From assembly GCA_021737145.1 (NCBI GenBank), contig JAIPEN010000015.1:1-64000 (forward strand): 64,000 nucleotides of DNA, read 5' to 3'. Positions 42,138-50,341 of the stretch are shown one piece after another (the stretch's first letter is position 1; every line of letters starts with the position of its first letter). The notes beneath the pieces are model-generated. The model worked only from the letters and a program-made list of their open reading frames with translations, was not told the origin of the DNA and made no database searches. Source of the DNA: Desulfarculaceae bacterium (lineage in GTDB: Bacteria > Desulfobacterota > Desulfarculia > Desulfarculales > Desulfarculaceae). The translations under genes and the position numbers were made by a program.

Positions 42138-43468
42138 TGTTCGAGGAATACCTAGCGGGATGGATGTTCCTGGCCCTGACCGTCTGGCTGATGTTCGGCT
42201 TCCCGGTCACCTTCACCCTCATGGGCACCGCCCTTTGCTTCGGGCTCATCGGCTCGGGCTTCGACTTCTTCTTCCTGCTGCCCATGCGCATCTGGGGGGT
42301 GATGCAGAACGTGGTGCTGATCGCGGTGCCCCTGTTCATCTTCATGGGGGTGACCCTGGAGCGCTCCGGCCTGGCCGAGGAGCTCCTGGACACCATGGGG
42401 CGGCTGTTCGGCCGCCTCAGGGGCGGCCTGGCCATCAGCGTGGTGGTGGTGGGCGCCTTGCTGGGAGCCTCCACCGGCATCGTGGGGGCCACGGTGGTGA
42501 CCATGGGCCTGTTGGCCGTGCCCACCATGCTCCGGCGCAATTATCAGAAAGAGCTGGCCTGCGGCACGGTGGCCGCCTCGGGCACCCTGGGCCAGATCAT
42601 CCCGCCGTCCATCGTGCTGGTGCTGTTGGGCACCATCGTGCAGGTGCCGGTGGGCGATTTGTTCATGGCCGCCATCTTCCCGGGCCTGATCCTGGTGGCC
42701 CTGTACGTCATCTACATCCTCATCGTGGTCAACGTTAAAAAGGACATCGCCCCGCCCATCCCCCGCGAGGAGTTCGCGGACATGACCATCGGCCAGTTCG
42801 CCTGGCGGGTGATCAAGGCCCTGGTGCCGCCGCTGTTTTTGATCGTGGCCGTGCTGGGTTCCATCTTCGCCGGGGTGGCCTCGCCCACCGAGGCGGCGGC
42901 GGTCGGGTCCGTGGGGGCCATGATCCTGGCCATCGCCAATCACCGGTTCAATCTGGGGATGCTTCGGGAGGTGATGCAGACCACCACCAAGCTGACCTGC
43001 ATGGTGTTCATCATCCTGGTGGGCGCGGCGGCCTTCGGCCTGACCTTCCGGGAGCTGGACGGCGACGACCTGGTGCGCACCTTCCTGACCCACATGGCCC
43101 ACGAGTACTCCCACACCATGGTGCTGATCATCGTCATGGGGGTGATCTTCCTGGTGGGCTTCGTCTTGGACTTCATCGAGATCACCTTCATCCACGTGCC
43201 GGTGCTGGTGCCCATCCTCATCCAGGAGTTCCACTTCGACCCCCTGTGGATCTGCGTGCTCTTGGCCGTGAACCTGCAAACTTCCTTCATGACCCCGCCC
43301 TTCGGCTTCAGCCTGTTCTATCTAAAGGGGGTGACCCCGCCAGAGGTGAAGACCGGCCACATATACCGTGGCATCATTCCCTTCGTGTTCCTGCAGCTCG
43401 TGGGCCTGATCCTGGTGGCCTACTGGAGCGAGCTGGCCACCTGGTTGCCCTCCGTGGTCTACGACTAG
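42137..43468 (+). CDS. TRAP transporter large permease (DctM)
   Basis: A 443-residue membrane protein with about twelve hydrophobic segments. DctM markers: LMGTALCFGLIG, the GALLGASTGIVGATVVTMGLLAVPTM hairpin, ASGTLGQIIPPSIVLVLLG and DFIEITFIHVPVLVPILIQ near the end. It carries the solute by sodium symport. The receptor gene follows after a 168-base spacer holding a separate ribosome-binding site (AGGAGGAGAGG). Confidence 0.95.
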   Translation: MFEEYLAGWMFLALTVWLMFGFPVTFTLMGTALCFGLIGSGFDFFFLLPMRIWGVMQNVVLIAVPLFIFMGVTLERSGLAEELLDTMGRLFGRLRGGLAISVVVVGALLGASTGIVGATVVTMGLLAVPTMLRRNYQKELACGTVAASGTLGQIIPPSIVLVLLGTIVQVPVGDLFMAAIFPGLILVALYVIYILIVVNVKKDIAPPIPREEFADMTIGQFAWRVIKALVPPLFLIVAVLGSIFAGVASPTEAAAVGSVGAMILAIANHRFNLGMLREVMQTTTKLTCMVFIILVGAAAFGLTFRELDGDDLVRTFLTHMAHEYSHTMVLIIVMGVIFLVGFVLDFIEITFIHVPVLVPILIQEFHFDPLWICVLLAVNLQTSFMTPPFGFSLFYLKGVTPPEVKTGHIYRGIIPFVFLQLVGLILVAYWSELATWLPSVVYD

Positions 43469-43636
43469 CCCAAGCGCCTTACAAAAATGTCGGGTTGTCT
43501 ACGGGCCCTCTTTTGTATTAAAAAGATAGAGTATGTCCATACATATCCCCACCGGCCCCGCCGCGAGGCAGGGCGCGGCGGGCGGAGCTTGTCTCCGTTT
43601 GTGTTACGCAGGGCATTAACCCCAGGAGGAGAGGTT

Positions 43637-44740
43637 ATGAAACGCAGAGACTTTCTGAAGAAGGCCGGCGTTGGTGCGGCCGCGGCGGCGGCGGCCACCA
43701 CGGTCAGCGCGCCTGCCGTATTGGCCAAGAAAAAGATCAAATGGAAGATGGTCACCACTTGGCCGCCAAACCTGCCCTATCTGCAGACCGGCGCGGTGCG
43801 CTTTGCCAAGCGCATCAAGGAAATGTCCGGCGGACAGTTCGACATCAAGGTCTACGCGGCCGGCGAGTTGGTTCCGGCCTTCGGCTCCTTCGAGGCGGTG
43901 AGCAACGGCACGGTGCAGGCCGGCAGCGGCGCGGCCTATTACTGGGCCGGCAAGGCCCCGGCCACCCAGTGGTTCGCGGCGGTGCCCTTCGGCCTCAACG
44001 CGGTGGGCATGGCCGCCTGGTTCTGGGGCGGCGACGGCCTCAAGCTGTGGGAAGAGGTCTACAAGCCCTTTAACCTGATCCCCCGCCCGGCCGGCAACAC
44101 CGGCGTGCAGATGGGCGGCTGGTTCAACAAGAAGATCAACTCCATCAACGACTTCAAGGGCCTGAAGATGCGCATCCCCGGCCTGGGCGGCAAGGTGCTG
44201 GCCAAGGCCGGCGGCACCGTGGTGCTGACCCCGGGCGGCGAGATCTTCACCAACCTGGAGCGCGGCGTGATCGACGCCACCGAGTGGGTGGGCCCGTTGC
44301 ACGACTACATCATGGGCTTTTACAAAGTGGCCAAGTACTACTACTACCCCGGCTGGCATGAGCCGGGAACCGTGCTGGAGAACTTCTTTAACAAGAAGGC
44401 CTACGAGGCGCTTCCCAAGGAGTACCAGCTCATGATCGACATGGCCTGCGCCGAGACCTACAACTGGATGTTGGCCGGCTTCAACGCCGACAACGGCGCG
44501 GCCCTGCAGAAGCTGATCACCAAGCACCACGTGAACCTGGTGCGCTTCCCGGCCGACGTGTTGGCCCAGCTTCGCAAGATGGCCTACGAGACCCTGGACG
44601 AGATCGCGGCCAAGGACAAGCAGGCCGGCAAGGTCCACGCTGCCTTCAAGAAGTTCCAGAAGCAGGTGGGCACTTGGGGCGAGGTCTCCGAGAAGGCCTA
44701 CTACGACGTCATCGCGGAGAAGTTCAGCCTCAAGAGCTAG
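43637..44740 (+). CDS. TRAP transporter substrate-binding protein (DctP/TakP type), Tat-exported
   Basis: A 367-residue periplasmic receptor. The signal begins MKRRDFLKKAGVGAAAAAAATTV, a clear twin-arginine motif. The fold shows WKMVTTWPPNLPYLQTGAVRFAKRIKEMSGGQ and LKMRIPGLGGKVLAKAGGT; the GATEWVGPLHDYIMGFY-like segment (DATEWVGPLHD) is typical of the TakP/DctP7 subgroup that binds alpha-keto acids. The ligand is a candidate 2-oxoacid or similar carboxylate. It ends at a strong terminator. Confidence 0.93.
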   Translation: MKRRDFLKKAGVGAAAAAAATTVSAPAVLAKKKIKWKMVTTWPPNLPYLQTGAVRFAKRIKEMSGGQFDIKVYAAGELVPAFGSFEAVSNGTVQAGSGAAYYWAGKAPATQWFAAVPFGLNAVGMAAWFWGGDGLKLWEEVYKPFNLIPRPAGNTGVQMGGWFNKKINSINDFKGLKMRIPGLGGKVLAKAGGTVVLTPGGEIFTNLERGVIDATEWVGPLHDYIMGFYKVAKYYYYPGWHEPGTVLENFFNKKAYEALPKEYQLMIDMACAETYNWMLAGFNADNGAALQKLITKHHVNLVRFPADVLAQLRKMAYETLDEIAAKDKQAGKVHAAFKKFQKQVGTWGEVSEKAYYDVIAEKFSLKS

Positions 44741-44759
44741 AACCTCACCCTTTTGCAAC

Positions 44760-44797
44760 CAAAGCCGGGAGTCCCGTTCGGGGCTCCCGGCTTTTTT
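44760..44797 (+). terminator. terminator of the TRAP operon
   Basis: AAGCCGGGAG and CTCCCGGCTT pair around CCCGTTCGGGG, then a T run. It separates the TRAP operon from the convergent MFS gene and may act on both strands, since the left flank is A-rich. Confidence 0.9.
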
Positions 44798-44815
44798 GGG
44801 TGTGAAAGAACCAGG

Positions 44816-46015
44816 CTAGGCGGGATCCATCTTGGGGGTGCGCCAGATGAGCACCGCGATTGCTCCCACCAGGACCAGGGTGACGCAGCCGATGCCCAGA
44901 TAGATGGCTCCCAGGCCCCAGGCGATTTCCACCCAGCCGGCCGCCTTGACCGCGAAGGCCCCCACCCCGAAGGTGAGGACGAACTTGGTGCCATAGGCGG
45001 TGTGCTGGAAGGCCGGCGGGCTCAAACGGCTGACCAGGGTGTTTTCCATGGGCTGCATGCCCAGCAGGAAGAAGACGTAGATCATGGCCAGCACCACCAG
45101 GGGCAGGTTGGCCGCCCAGGCCATGAAAAACACCGCCGGGATGCTGATGGCGTGAAAGGTTAGGTAGCCCCAGCGCGGATCCACCCGTTCGCCCACCCAG
45201 CCGCCGAAGTACTGGCCCGCCGCGCCCACCGTGAAGATGAAGGCGGTGATCAGGGTGGCCATGAGGTTGCCCGAGATTCCGGCCCCGCCCACGGCCTGGA
45301 ACCACACGAGCAGGTCCGGCGCGTTGATCTCCAGGTAGGTGGGCAGGCTCACGGTGAGGCCCCGGTAGGTGATGCCGCCGAGCATCATGGCGGTCAGCAG
45401 GATGACGAAGGGCCCCACCAGGCCCTTGGCGCTGCGGGCCGAATCGCCCTGGGCCCTCACGGGCTCGTCCACCCTGAGGGCGGCCATGAGCCCGAAGCCG
45501 GCCAGGTTGAGCACTCCCAGGGCCACGAAGCCGGCCCGCGGCCCCCACAGCCACACCACCAGCCCGGTGATCAGCGGCGAGGCCCCCAGGCCCAGGTTGC
45601 CGAAGATGCCGTTAAAGGCCATGCCCCGGGCGATGCGCTTGACGCCCCGGGCCACCAGGCCCAGCCCGGCGGGGTGGTAGCAGCCGGAGAACAGGCCCAC
45701 CCCGGCCAGGGACAAGCTGAGCAGCAGGGGGTCGTCCACCACGGCGGCGGCAGCCAGGCCGCAGAGCCCGGCCCCCAGGAAGAACGTCATCAACAGGGGT
45801 TTGGCCCCGAAACGGTCGCAGGCCAGGCCCCAGGGCAGGGCGGTGAGGCCGAACAAGAGGTATTGCCACAGGCTCAGCCCCAGCACCGCGGCCAGGGGCA
45901 GGTTGAGCAGGGCGGCCAGGGGCAGCACCACCGAGGGGAAGACCAGCATGTTGTAGTGGCTCAGGAAGTGGCCAAAACAGGTCACCGCCAGGATGCGACG
46001 CTCTTCGGGGTTCAA
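44816..46015 (-). CDS. major facilitator superfamily transporter
   Basis: About 399 residues with twelve predicted helices. The TTG at 46015 is chosen because it follows GGAG by eight bases and starts NPEERRILAVTCFGHFLSHYN; an upstream in-frame TTG would add 19 residues. MFS motif A appears as ALPWGLACDRFGAKPLL, and the second half begins near GPFVILLTAMMLGGITYRG. The histidine in CFGHFLSHYN and the segment YHPAGLGLVAR resemble the fosmidomycin-resistance/ sugar-phosphate-like MFS group. Substrate unknown. Confidence 0.87.
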   Translation of the reverse strand: MNPEERRILAVTCFGHFLSHYNMLVFPSVVLPLAALLNLPLAAVLGLSLWQYLLFGLTALPWGLACDRFGAKPLLMTFFLGAGLCGLAAAAVVDDPLLLSLSLAGVGLFSGCYHPAGLGLVARGVKRIARGMAFNGIFGNLGLGASPLITGLVVWLWGPRAGFVALGVLNLAGFGLMAALRVDEPVRAQGDSARSAKGLVGPFVILLTAMMLGGITYRGLTVSLPTYLEINAPDLLVWFQAVGGAGISGNLMATLITAFIFTVGAAGQYFGGWVGERVDPRWGYLTFHAISIPAVFFMAWAANLPLVVLAMIYVFFLLGMQPMENTLVSRLSPPAFQHTAYGTKFVLTFGVGAFAVKAAGWVEIAWGLGAIYLGIGCVTLVLVGAIAVLIWRTPKMDPA

Positions 46016-46119
46016 GGCGCTATCTCCATAAAACAGCCGCTCCCAAGGCGGCGGCTGCAAAGTACATGGCAAAGATTTAAATTTACCCCCCTAGCTCCCC
46101 GCGGGCAAGCCGGGCGGGC

Positions 46120-46899
46120 CTAATAGGCGTAGGGCTCCTGGGAGCGGGTCTGGAACATGTAGGGCGGGGACGGGGCCGGGATGGGGGCCACCTCCTCGCT
46201 CTGGAAAAAGCAGCGCTCGTTGATGGCGGTCAGGCGGTTGGTGACCTTGTCCATCACCGCCTCGCTCTGGTCCGGGGCGGCCGGACGGGGCTCCAGGCGG
46301 CCGTAGAGCCGCACCCATTGGCCCTGGGCGGGGGGCTCGGCCCCGGGCGGCAGGGAGACCGAGAAGCCCACCCACACCGCGTCGGCCAGGCAGCACCACA
46401 CGCTGAGCCGCACCACCGCGAAGCGGCCCTTGGCCTCGAGGGCCGGGGTGTTAACCACCTGGCCCCGGAACACATAGCGCTTGCCGGCCCAGGCCGGGGG
46501 CTTCTTTTCGGCCAGCAGGAACAGCTCGGCCAGGTTGATCTTGATGTACTCGTGGCCGCCGTGGCTCAGGCGCGAGGCGATGCGCTGGCGCTGCTGGGGG
46601 TTGAAGGCCGCGCCCCCGGTGCCCACCCCGGGCTGGGACCAGGCCCCCAGATCCCAGCCCAGGCCCACCACCAGCAGGGCGGCCAGGAGCAGGGGGCGCA
46701 GGGGCCCCGCCCGCCGGCCAGGGGCCAGGGCGATGGCCAGGCCGCACAGGGCCAACAGCCCCCCGGCCGAGCCGGTGAGCCAGCGGAACTTGGGGTTCAG
46801 GAGCATCCAGTAGTCCTGGCTGAAGGCCAGCATGAGCATGCACAGGCCCAGCCCGGCCACGGCCAGGCCCTCGGCCAGCGCCCAGAATCGCGACCTCAC
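46120..46899 (-). CDS. TIGR03943 / DUF1980-family membrane protein (YcgQ-like partner of a COG0701 permease)
   Basis: About 259 residues. The GTG at 46899 overlaps the permease stop codon (GTGA); GTG at 46905 is also possible. The N-terminal half has two to three membrane segments (LAVAGLGLCMLMLAF, LRPLLLAALLVVGLGW); the C-terminal half is a soluble beta domain with KRYVFRGQVVNTP, VRLSVWCCLADAVWVGFSV and WVRLYGRLEP. This pairing is known as YcgR/YcgQ in Bacillus. The CC pair in VWCCLADA is a possible metal site. It functions with the permease, probably in metal transport. Confidence 0.85.
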   Translation of the reverse strand: MRSRFWALAEGLAVAGLGLCMLMLAFSQDYWMLLNPKFRWLTGSAGGLLALCGLAIALAPGRRAGPLRPLLLAALLVVGLGWDLGAWSQPGVGTGGAAFNPQQRQRIASRLSHGGHEYIKINLAELFLLAEKKPPAWAGKRYVFRGQVVNTPALEAKGRFAVVRLSVWCCLADAVWVGFSVSLPPGAEPPAQGQWVRLYGRLEPRPAAPDQSEAVMDKVTNRLTAINERCFFQSEEVAPIPAPSPPYMFQTRSQEPYAY

Positions 46900-47822
46900 C
46901 AGCACAGCCACCCCCACAGCAACGACAGCGCCCCCACCAGCAGGGTGGGCAGCAGGGCCAGGGCCAGCACCGCTCCCTTGCGGAAGGCGCCGCCCCACAT
47001 GGCCAGGAGCTTCAGGTCCACCATGGGCCCCAGGGCGATGAAGGCCAGTTGGGAGGCGGGCGGGAAGCCCAGGAAAGATGCGGCCACGAAGGCGTCGGCC
47101 TCGGAGCAGACCGACAAGAGCACGGCCAGGGCCATCATGGTCCCCACCGAGAGCAGAAGGTCGCCCCGCACCGCGCCGAGGATCTCCAGGGGCAAAAAGG
47201 CCTTGACCGCCGCGGCGGCCACCGCCCCGGCCAGCAGATACACGGCCATCGAGGAAAACTCCTCACCGGTGCGCACCAGGATGGACCAGGGGGTCCGCCC
47301 CGGCGGGGAGTGATCGTGGCCGCAGCCGCAGGCCGCCTCGGCCGGGGAGGAAAGCAGGGGCACGGGCAGGGGCTTGTCGGGCTTGAGCAGGCCGCCCCCG
47401 GCCCGCCGGCCCAGCCACAGGCCCACCGCCGCCGCGCTGAGCCCCACCACCACCACCCGTCCCAGGATCATGGACCAGCGGCCCTGGAAGGCCACGTAGG
47501 TGGAGATGAGCACCACCGGGTTGATCACCGGCCCGGCCAGCATGTAGGTCAGTGCGGTGGAGGGGGGCACGCCCCGCTCCAGCAAACGCCGGGCCACGGG
47601 CACCACCCCGCACTCGCAGGTGGGCAGCAGCATGCCCGCGCCCAGGCCCAGGCCCACCTGGGCCAAACGGCTGCGGGGCAGGCGGCGGGCCAAAAGCTCC
47701 GGGCTCAGGAAGGCCTCCACCAGGGCCCCCACCAGCGAGCCCAGGAGCAGGAAGGGGGCCGCCTCCCAGAACAGGGCCAGGACCAGGGAAAAGAAAAGCT
47801 CGATCTGATCGGGTTGGTTCAT
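46896..47822 (-). CDS. COG0701-family permease (YcgR/YraQ type)
   Basis: A 308-residue permease with about eight hydrophobic segments. The family motif LLPTCECGVVPVARRLLERG contains the two cysteines, and GPVINPVVLISTYVAF the NPV motif. A central cysteine/histidine-rich loop (ACGCGHDHSPPGR) is a plausible metal-binding element. A second half with SVCSEADAFVAASF repeats the fold. The adjacent DUF1980 partner and ZnuA-like protein suggest zinc or another divalent metal. A second, distinct COG0701 permease is at 10.8 kb. Confidence 0.9.
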   Translation of the reverse strand: MNQPDQIELFFSLVLALFWEAAPFLLLGSLVGALVEAFLSPELLARRLPRSRLAQVGLGLGAGMLLPTCECGVVPVARRLLERGVPPSTALTYMLAGPVINPVVLISTYVAFQGRWSMILGRVVVVGLSAAAVGLWLGRRAGGGLLKPDKPLPVPLLSSPAEAACGCGHDHSPPGRTPWSILVRTGEEFSSMAVYLLAGAVAAAAVKAFLPLEILGAVRGDLLLSVGTMMALAVLLSVCSEADAFVAASFLGFPPASQLAFIALGPMVDLKLLAMWGGAFRKGAVLALALLPTLLVGALSLLWGWLCW

Positions 47823-47837
47823 CCCCGCGTCCAGTGT

Positions 47838-47966
47838 CCGGCTTCGCCAGCCACCGGCATACGGTGTTGCTGGCTGCGCTTGGGCCTCGACGTAGCTCGG
47901 GCTACGCCTGCGGCCCTAGCTTGCCAGACGCCTTGTCTGCCGGCGGCTGGCTGTGCCGGGCCTGGG
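47838..47966 (+). repeat. dispersed intergenic repeat, copy C
   Basis: A 129-base copy in the 47823-48074 gap. It reads CGGCTTCGCC, CGGTGTTGC, TGCGCT, GCCTCGACGTAG, CTACGCCTGCGGC, GACGCCTTGTC, GGCGGC and TGGCTGTGCCG in order. It and copy B share most blocks; the block order is the same in all three. The rest of the gap shows no gene. Confidence 0.75.
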
Positions 47967-48074
47967 TGCAAGCCGTAGCCCGACAATGCCGGTTCTTTTT
48001 TCATAAAGACCCCATGAACCCTAGTTCGTTGTTTAATTGTCACCCAACCCTCGTGAAATATGCGGGCTGGAATC

Positions 48075-48950
48075 CTACTCCAGGCCCTTGGCTAAGGCCT
48101 CGGCCATGGCCTTCAGGTTGGCCGGGTAGTCCCGGGCCAGGGGGTCCAGGGACACCACCACCCCGTTGATGGCCCGGGCCAGGGCCCGGGCGCTGGCCGG
48201 GGAGAACTGGGGCTGCACGAAAATGACCCGGATGCCCTCTTTCTTGGCCTCGCTGACGATGGCGGCCAGACGGCGGGGGCCGGGCTCCTTGCCCTCCAGC
48301 TCCACCGCCTCCTGCTTGAGACCGTAGGTATCCAGCAGATAGCCGTAGGCCGGGTGGTAGACCAGCACGGTGTGGCCCTTGAGCGGGGCCAGGATATGGG
48401 CCAGCCTGGCGTCCAGGCCCTTGAGGCGGGCCTGAACCCGGGACAGGTTGGCCGCGAACTCATCGGCGTGGGCCGGGTCCAGGGCGCTCAGGGCGCGGGC
48501 GGTGTTGGCGGCCAGGGTCATCATCTGGCCGGGGCCCAGCCACACGTGGGGGTCGGGCGCGCCGGGCTCGTGGCCGGGCAGGTGCTGCTGGTCACGGCCG
48601 CGATGGTGGCCTTTCAAACGGCGCAGCTTTATGCCCGCCTGCATGGGCGCCACCTTGAGCTTGGGGAAGCTGGCGGCCAGGCGGGGCAGCAGCGATCTTT
48701 CAAAGGGCACCCCGATGCTCAGGTAGAGACGGGCCCCGCCCAGGGAGGCCAGCTGGCGGGGGCCGGGCTCGTAGGTGGCCGGCGAGGCCCCGGGGGGCAG
48801 CAGGACCAGGGGCTTTACGTAAGGCCCTCCAACGGCCGAGACCAGCCAGGCCTGGGGCGGGATGGACACCCCCACCAGGACGGGCGGCGCGGCCAGGGCG
48901 GCCGGGCACAGCAGGGTCAGCAGCAGGCAGGCCAGTAATACGCGGCGCAT
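48075..48950 (-). CDS. ZnuA-like metal ABC transporter substrate-binding protein
   Basis: About 291 residues. The ATG at 48950 follows GGGGAGAGG at good spacing and starts the signal peptide MRRVLLACLLLTLLCPAALA. The cluster-A-I fold has PQAWLVSAVGG, a His-rich loop (GHHRGRDQQHLPGHEPG) and ligand histidines in DPHVWLGPGQM and LVYHPAYGYLL. The first canonical ligand motif PHxY is PATY here, so one usual histidine is absent. No permease or ATPase for it is adjacent. An AT-rich stretch at 48968-48990 with two GTAATA repeats is a candidate promoter or Zur-type site. Confidence 0.87.
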   Translation of the reverse strand: MRRVLLACLLLTLLCPAALAAPPVLVGVSIPPQAWLVSAVGGPYVKPLVLLPPGASPATYEPGPRQLASLGGARLYLSIGVPFERSLLPRLAASFPKLKVAPMQAGIKLRRLKGHHRGRDQQHLPGHEPGAPDPHVWLGPGQMMTLAANTARALSALDPAHADEFAANLSRVQARLKGLDARLAHILAPLKGHTVLVYHPAYGYLLDTYGLKQEAVELEGKEPGPRRLAAIVSEAKKEGIRVIFVQPQFSPASARALARAINGVVVSLDPLARDYPANLKAMAEALAKGLE

Positions 48951-49181
48951 GGTCATCCTCTCCCCAGAAAAAGTATTACATATTATTACCACAGGGAGGC
49001 GCTTCTCGCCCGCGCCGGGCCGCCTTGGGGGAGGGCGCGGAAGCAGGATCAGGCTTCATGGTGGCACGGGCTTCGGGGCAAGGCAAGCGAGGGCCGAGCC
49101 GGCGGGGCGTCTTGAGGCTTGAGCGCCGCTGTCCGGCGGAGTAAAGTGGCTGCTGAATCCATGCACCGGAGAAAGCAGCCC

Positions 49182-50291
49182 ATGATCCGCGTTTCGCAGC
49201 CGCTCACCGACCAAGCCGAGATCGAAGCCCTTGCCCAGGCCATGGACCTGGCCTACTTCGGGCACGGGGCCAAGGTGGTGGAGTTCGAAAAGGCGCTCCA
49301 GGATTATTTCGGAGACCCCGCCTACGAGGTGGTCTGCGTCAGCTCGGGAACCGCCGCCCTGCAACTGGCCCTGGAGGCCCTGGGCATCGGGCCGGGCGAC
49401 GAGGTGCTGGCGCCTTCGCTCACCTTTGTGGCCAGCTTCCAGGCCATCGGGGCCACGGGAGCCGCGCCGGTGGCCTGCGACGTTCGCGAAAAAGATCTGC
49501 TCCTGGACCTGGCCGACGCACACCGGCGCCTGACCCCCCGCGCCAAGGCGGTGATGCCGGTGCACTACGCGGGCAACCCCGGCGACCTGGCGGAGCTCTA
49601 CGCCTGGGCCGGGGAGCGCGGCCTGAAGGTGGTGGAAGACGCGGCCCACGCCTTTGGCGGCGAGCACGGCGGGCGCAAGGTGGGGGTCACCGGCGAGGTG
49701 GCCTGCTTCAGTTTCGACTCGCTGAAAAACATCACCTGCGGAGAAGGCGGGGCCGTGGTGTGCCGCGATCCGGAGGTGGCCCGGCTGGTGCGCATCAAGC
49801 GGGCCCTGGGCATGGACCGCAAAGGGGCCACCGGCGCGCCGGGAACCTCGCCCTATGACGTGGTCACCTCGGGCTGGCGCTATCACATGAGCAACCTCAA
49901 CGCGGCCATGGGCCTGGTGCAGCTGGGCAAGGCGCCCGAGTTCATCGCCCGCCGCCGGGAGATCGCCAAGCGCTACGATCAGGCCTTCGCCGCTCTGGAC
50001 GGCGTGGCGACCCTGAGCGCCGATTACGGCCAGGTGGCGCCGTTCATCCACACCATAAGGGTGCTGGACGGGCGCAGGCCGGAGCTGCAGACCCACCTGG
50101 GGGAGCGGGAAATCGAATCCGGGGTCTACTACCCCGCCTGCCATTTACACAGCCACTACAGGGTGGAGGGGCAAAGCCTGCCTGTCAGCGAAAGACTGGA
50201 ACAGGAGATTCTGAGCCTGCCCCTGCACTGCGCCCTGAGCGACGATGAGGTCGGGGTGGTCATCCGCGCCCTGCAAGAATTCTCGGCATAA
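49182..50291 (+). CDS. DegT/DnrJ/EryC1/StrS-family sugar aminotransferase
   Basis: A 369-residue PLP enzyme that transaminates nucleotide-linked keto sugars. The ATG at 49182 follows GGAGA and starts IRVSQPLTDQAEIEAL; in-frame ATGs further upstream are less well placed. Key features: VSSGTAALQLAL near 50, VVEDAAHAFGGEHGGRKVGVTGEVACFSFDSLKNITCGEGGAV with the PLP-binding K182, and RYHMSNLNAAMG-like WRYHMSNLNA near the end. It probably contributes to an O-antigen or capsule sugar with the nucleotide-sugar dehydrogenase at 53.9 kb and gmd at 9.3 kb. Confidence 0.93.
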   Translation: MIRVSQPLTDQAEIEALAQAMDLAYFGHGAKVVEFEKALQDYFGDPAYEVVCVSSGTAALQLALEALGIGPGDEVLAPSLTFVASFQAIGATGAAPVACDVREKDLLLDLADAHRRLTPRAKAVMPVHYAGNPGDLAELYAWAGERGLKVVEDAAHAFGGEHGGRKVGVTGEVACFSFDSLKNITCGEGGAVVCRDPEVARLVRIKRALGMDRKGATGAPGTSPYDVVTSGWRYHMSNLNAAMGLVQLGKAPEFIARRREIAKRYDQAFAALDGVATLSADYGQVAPFIHTIRVLDGRRPELQTHLGEREIESGVYYPACHLHSHYRVEGQSLPVSERLEQEILSLPLHCALSDDEVGVVIRALQEFSA

Positions 50292-50341
50292 TACCCAGGC
50301 GTGCTCCCGGGCCCGGTGGCCCGGGGTTTTGCGCGCGGCGC

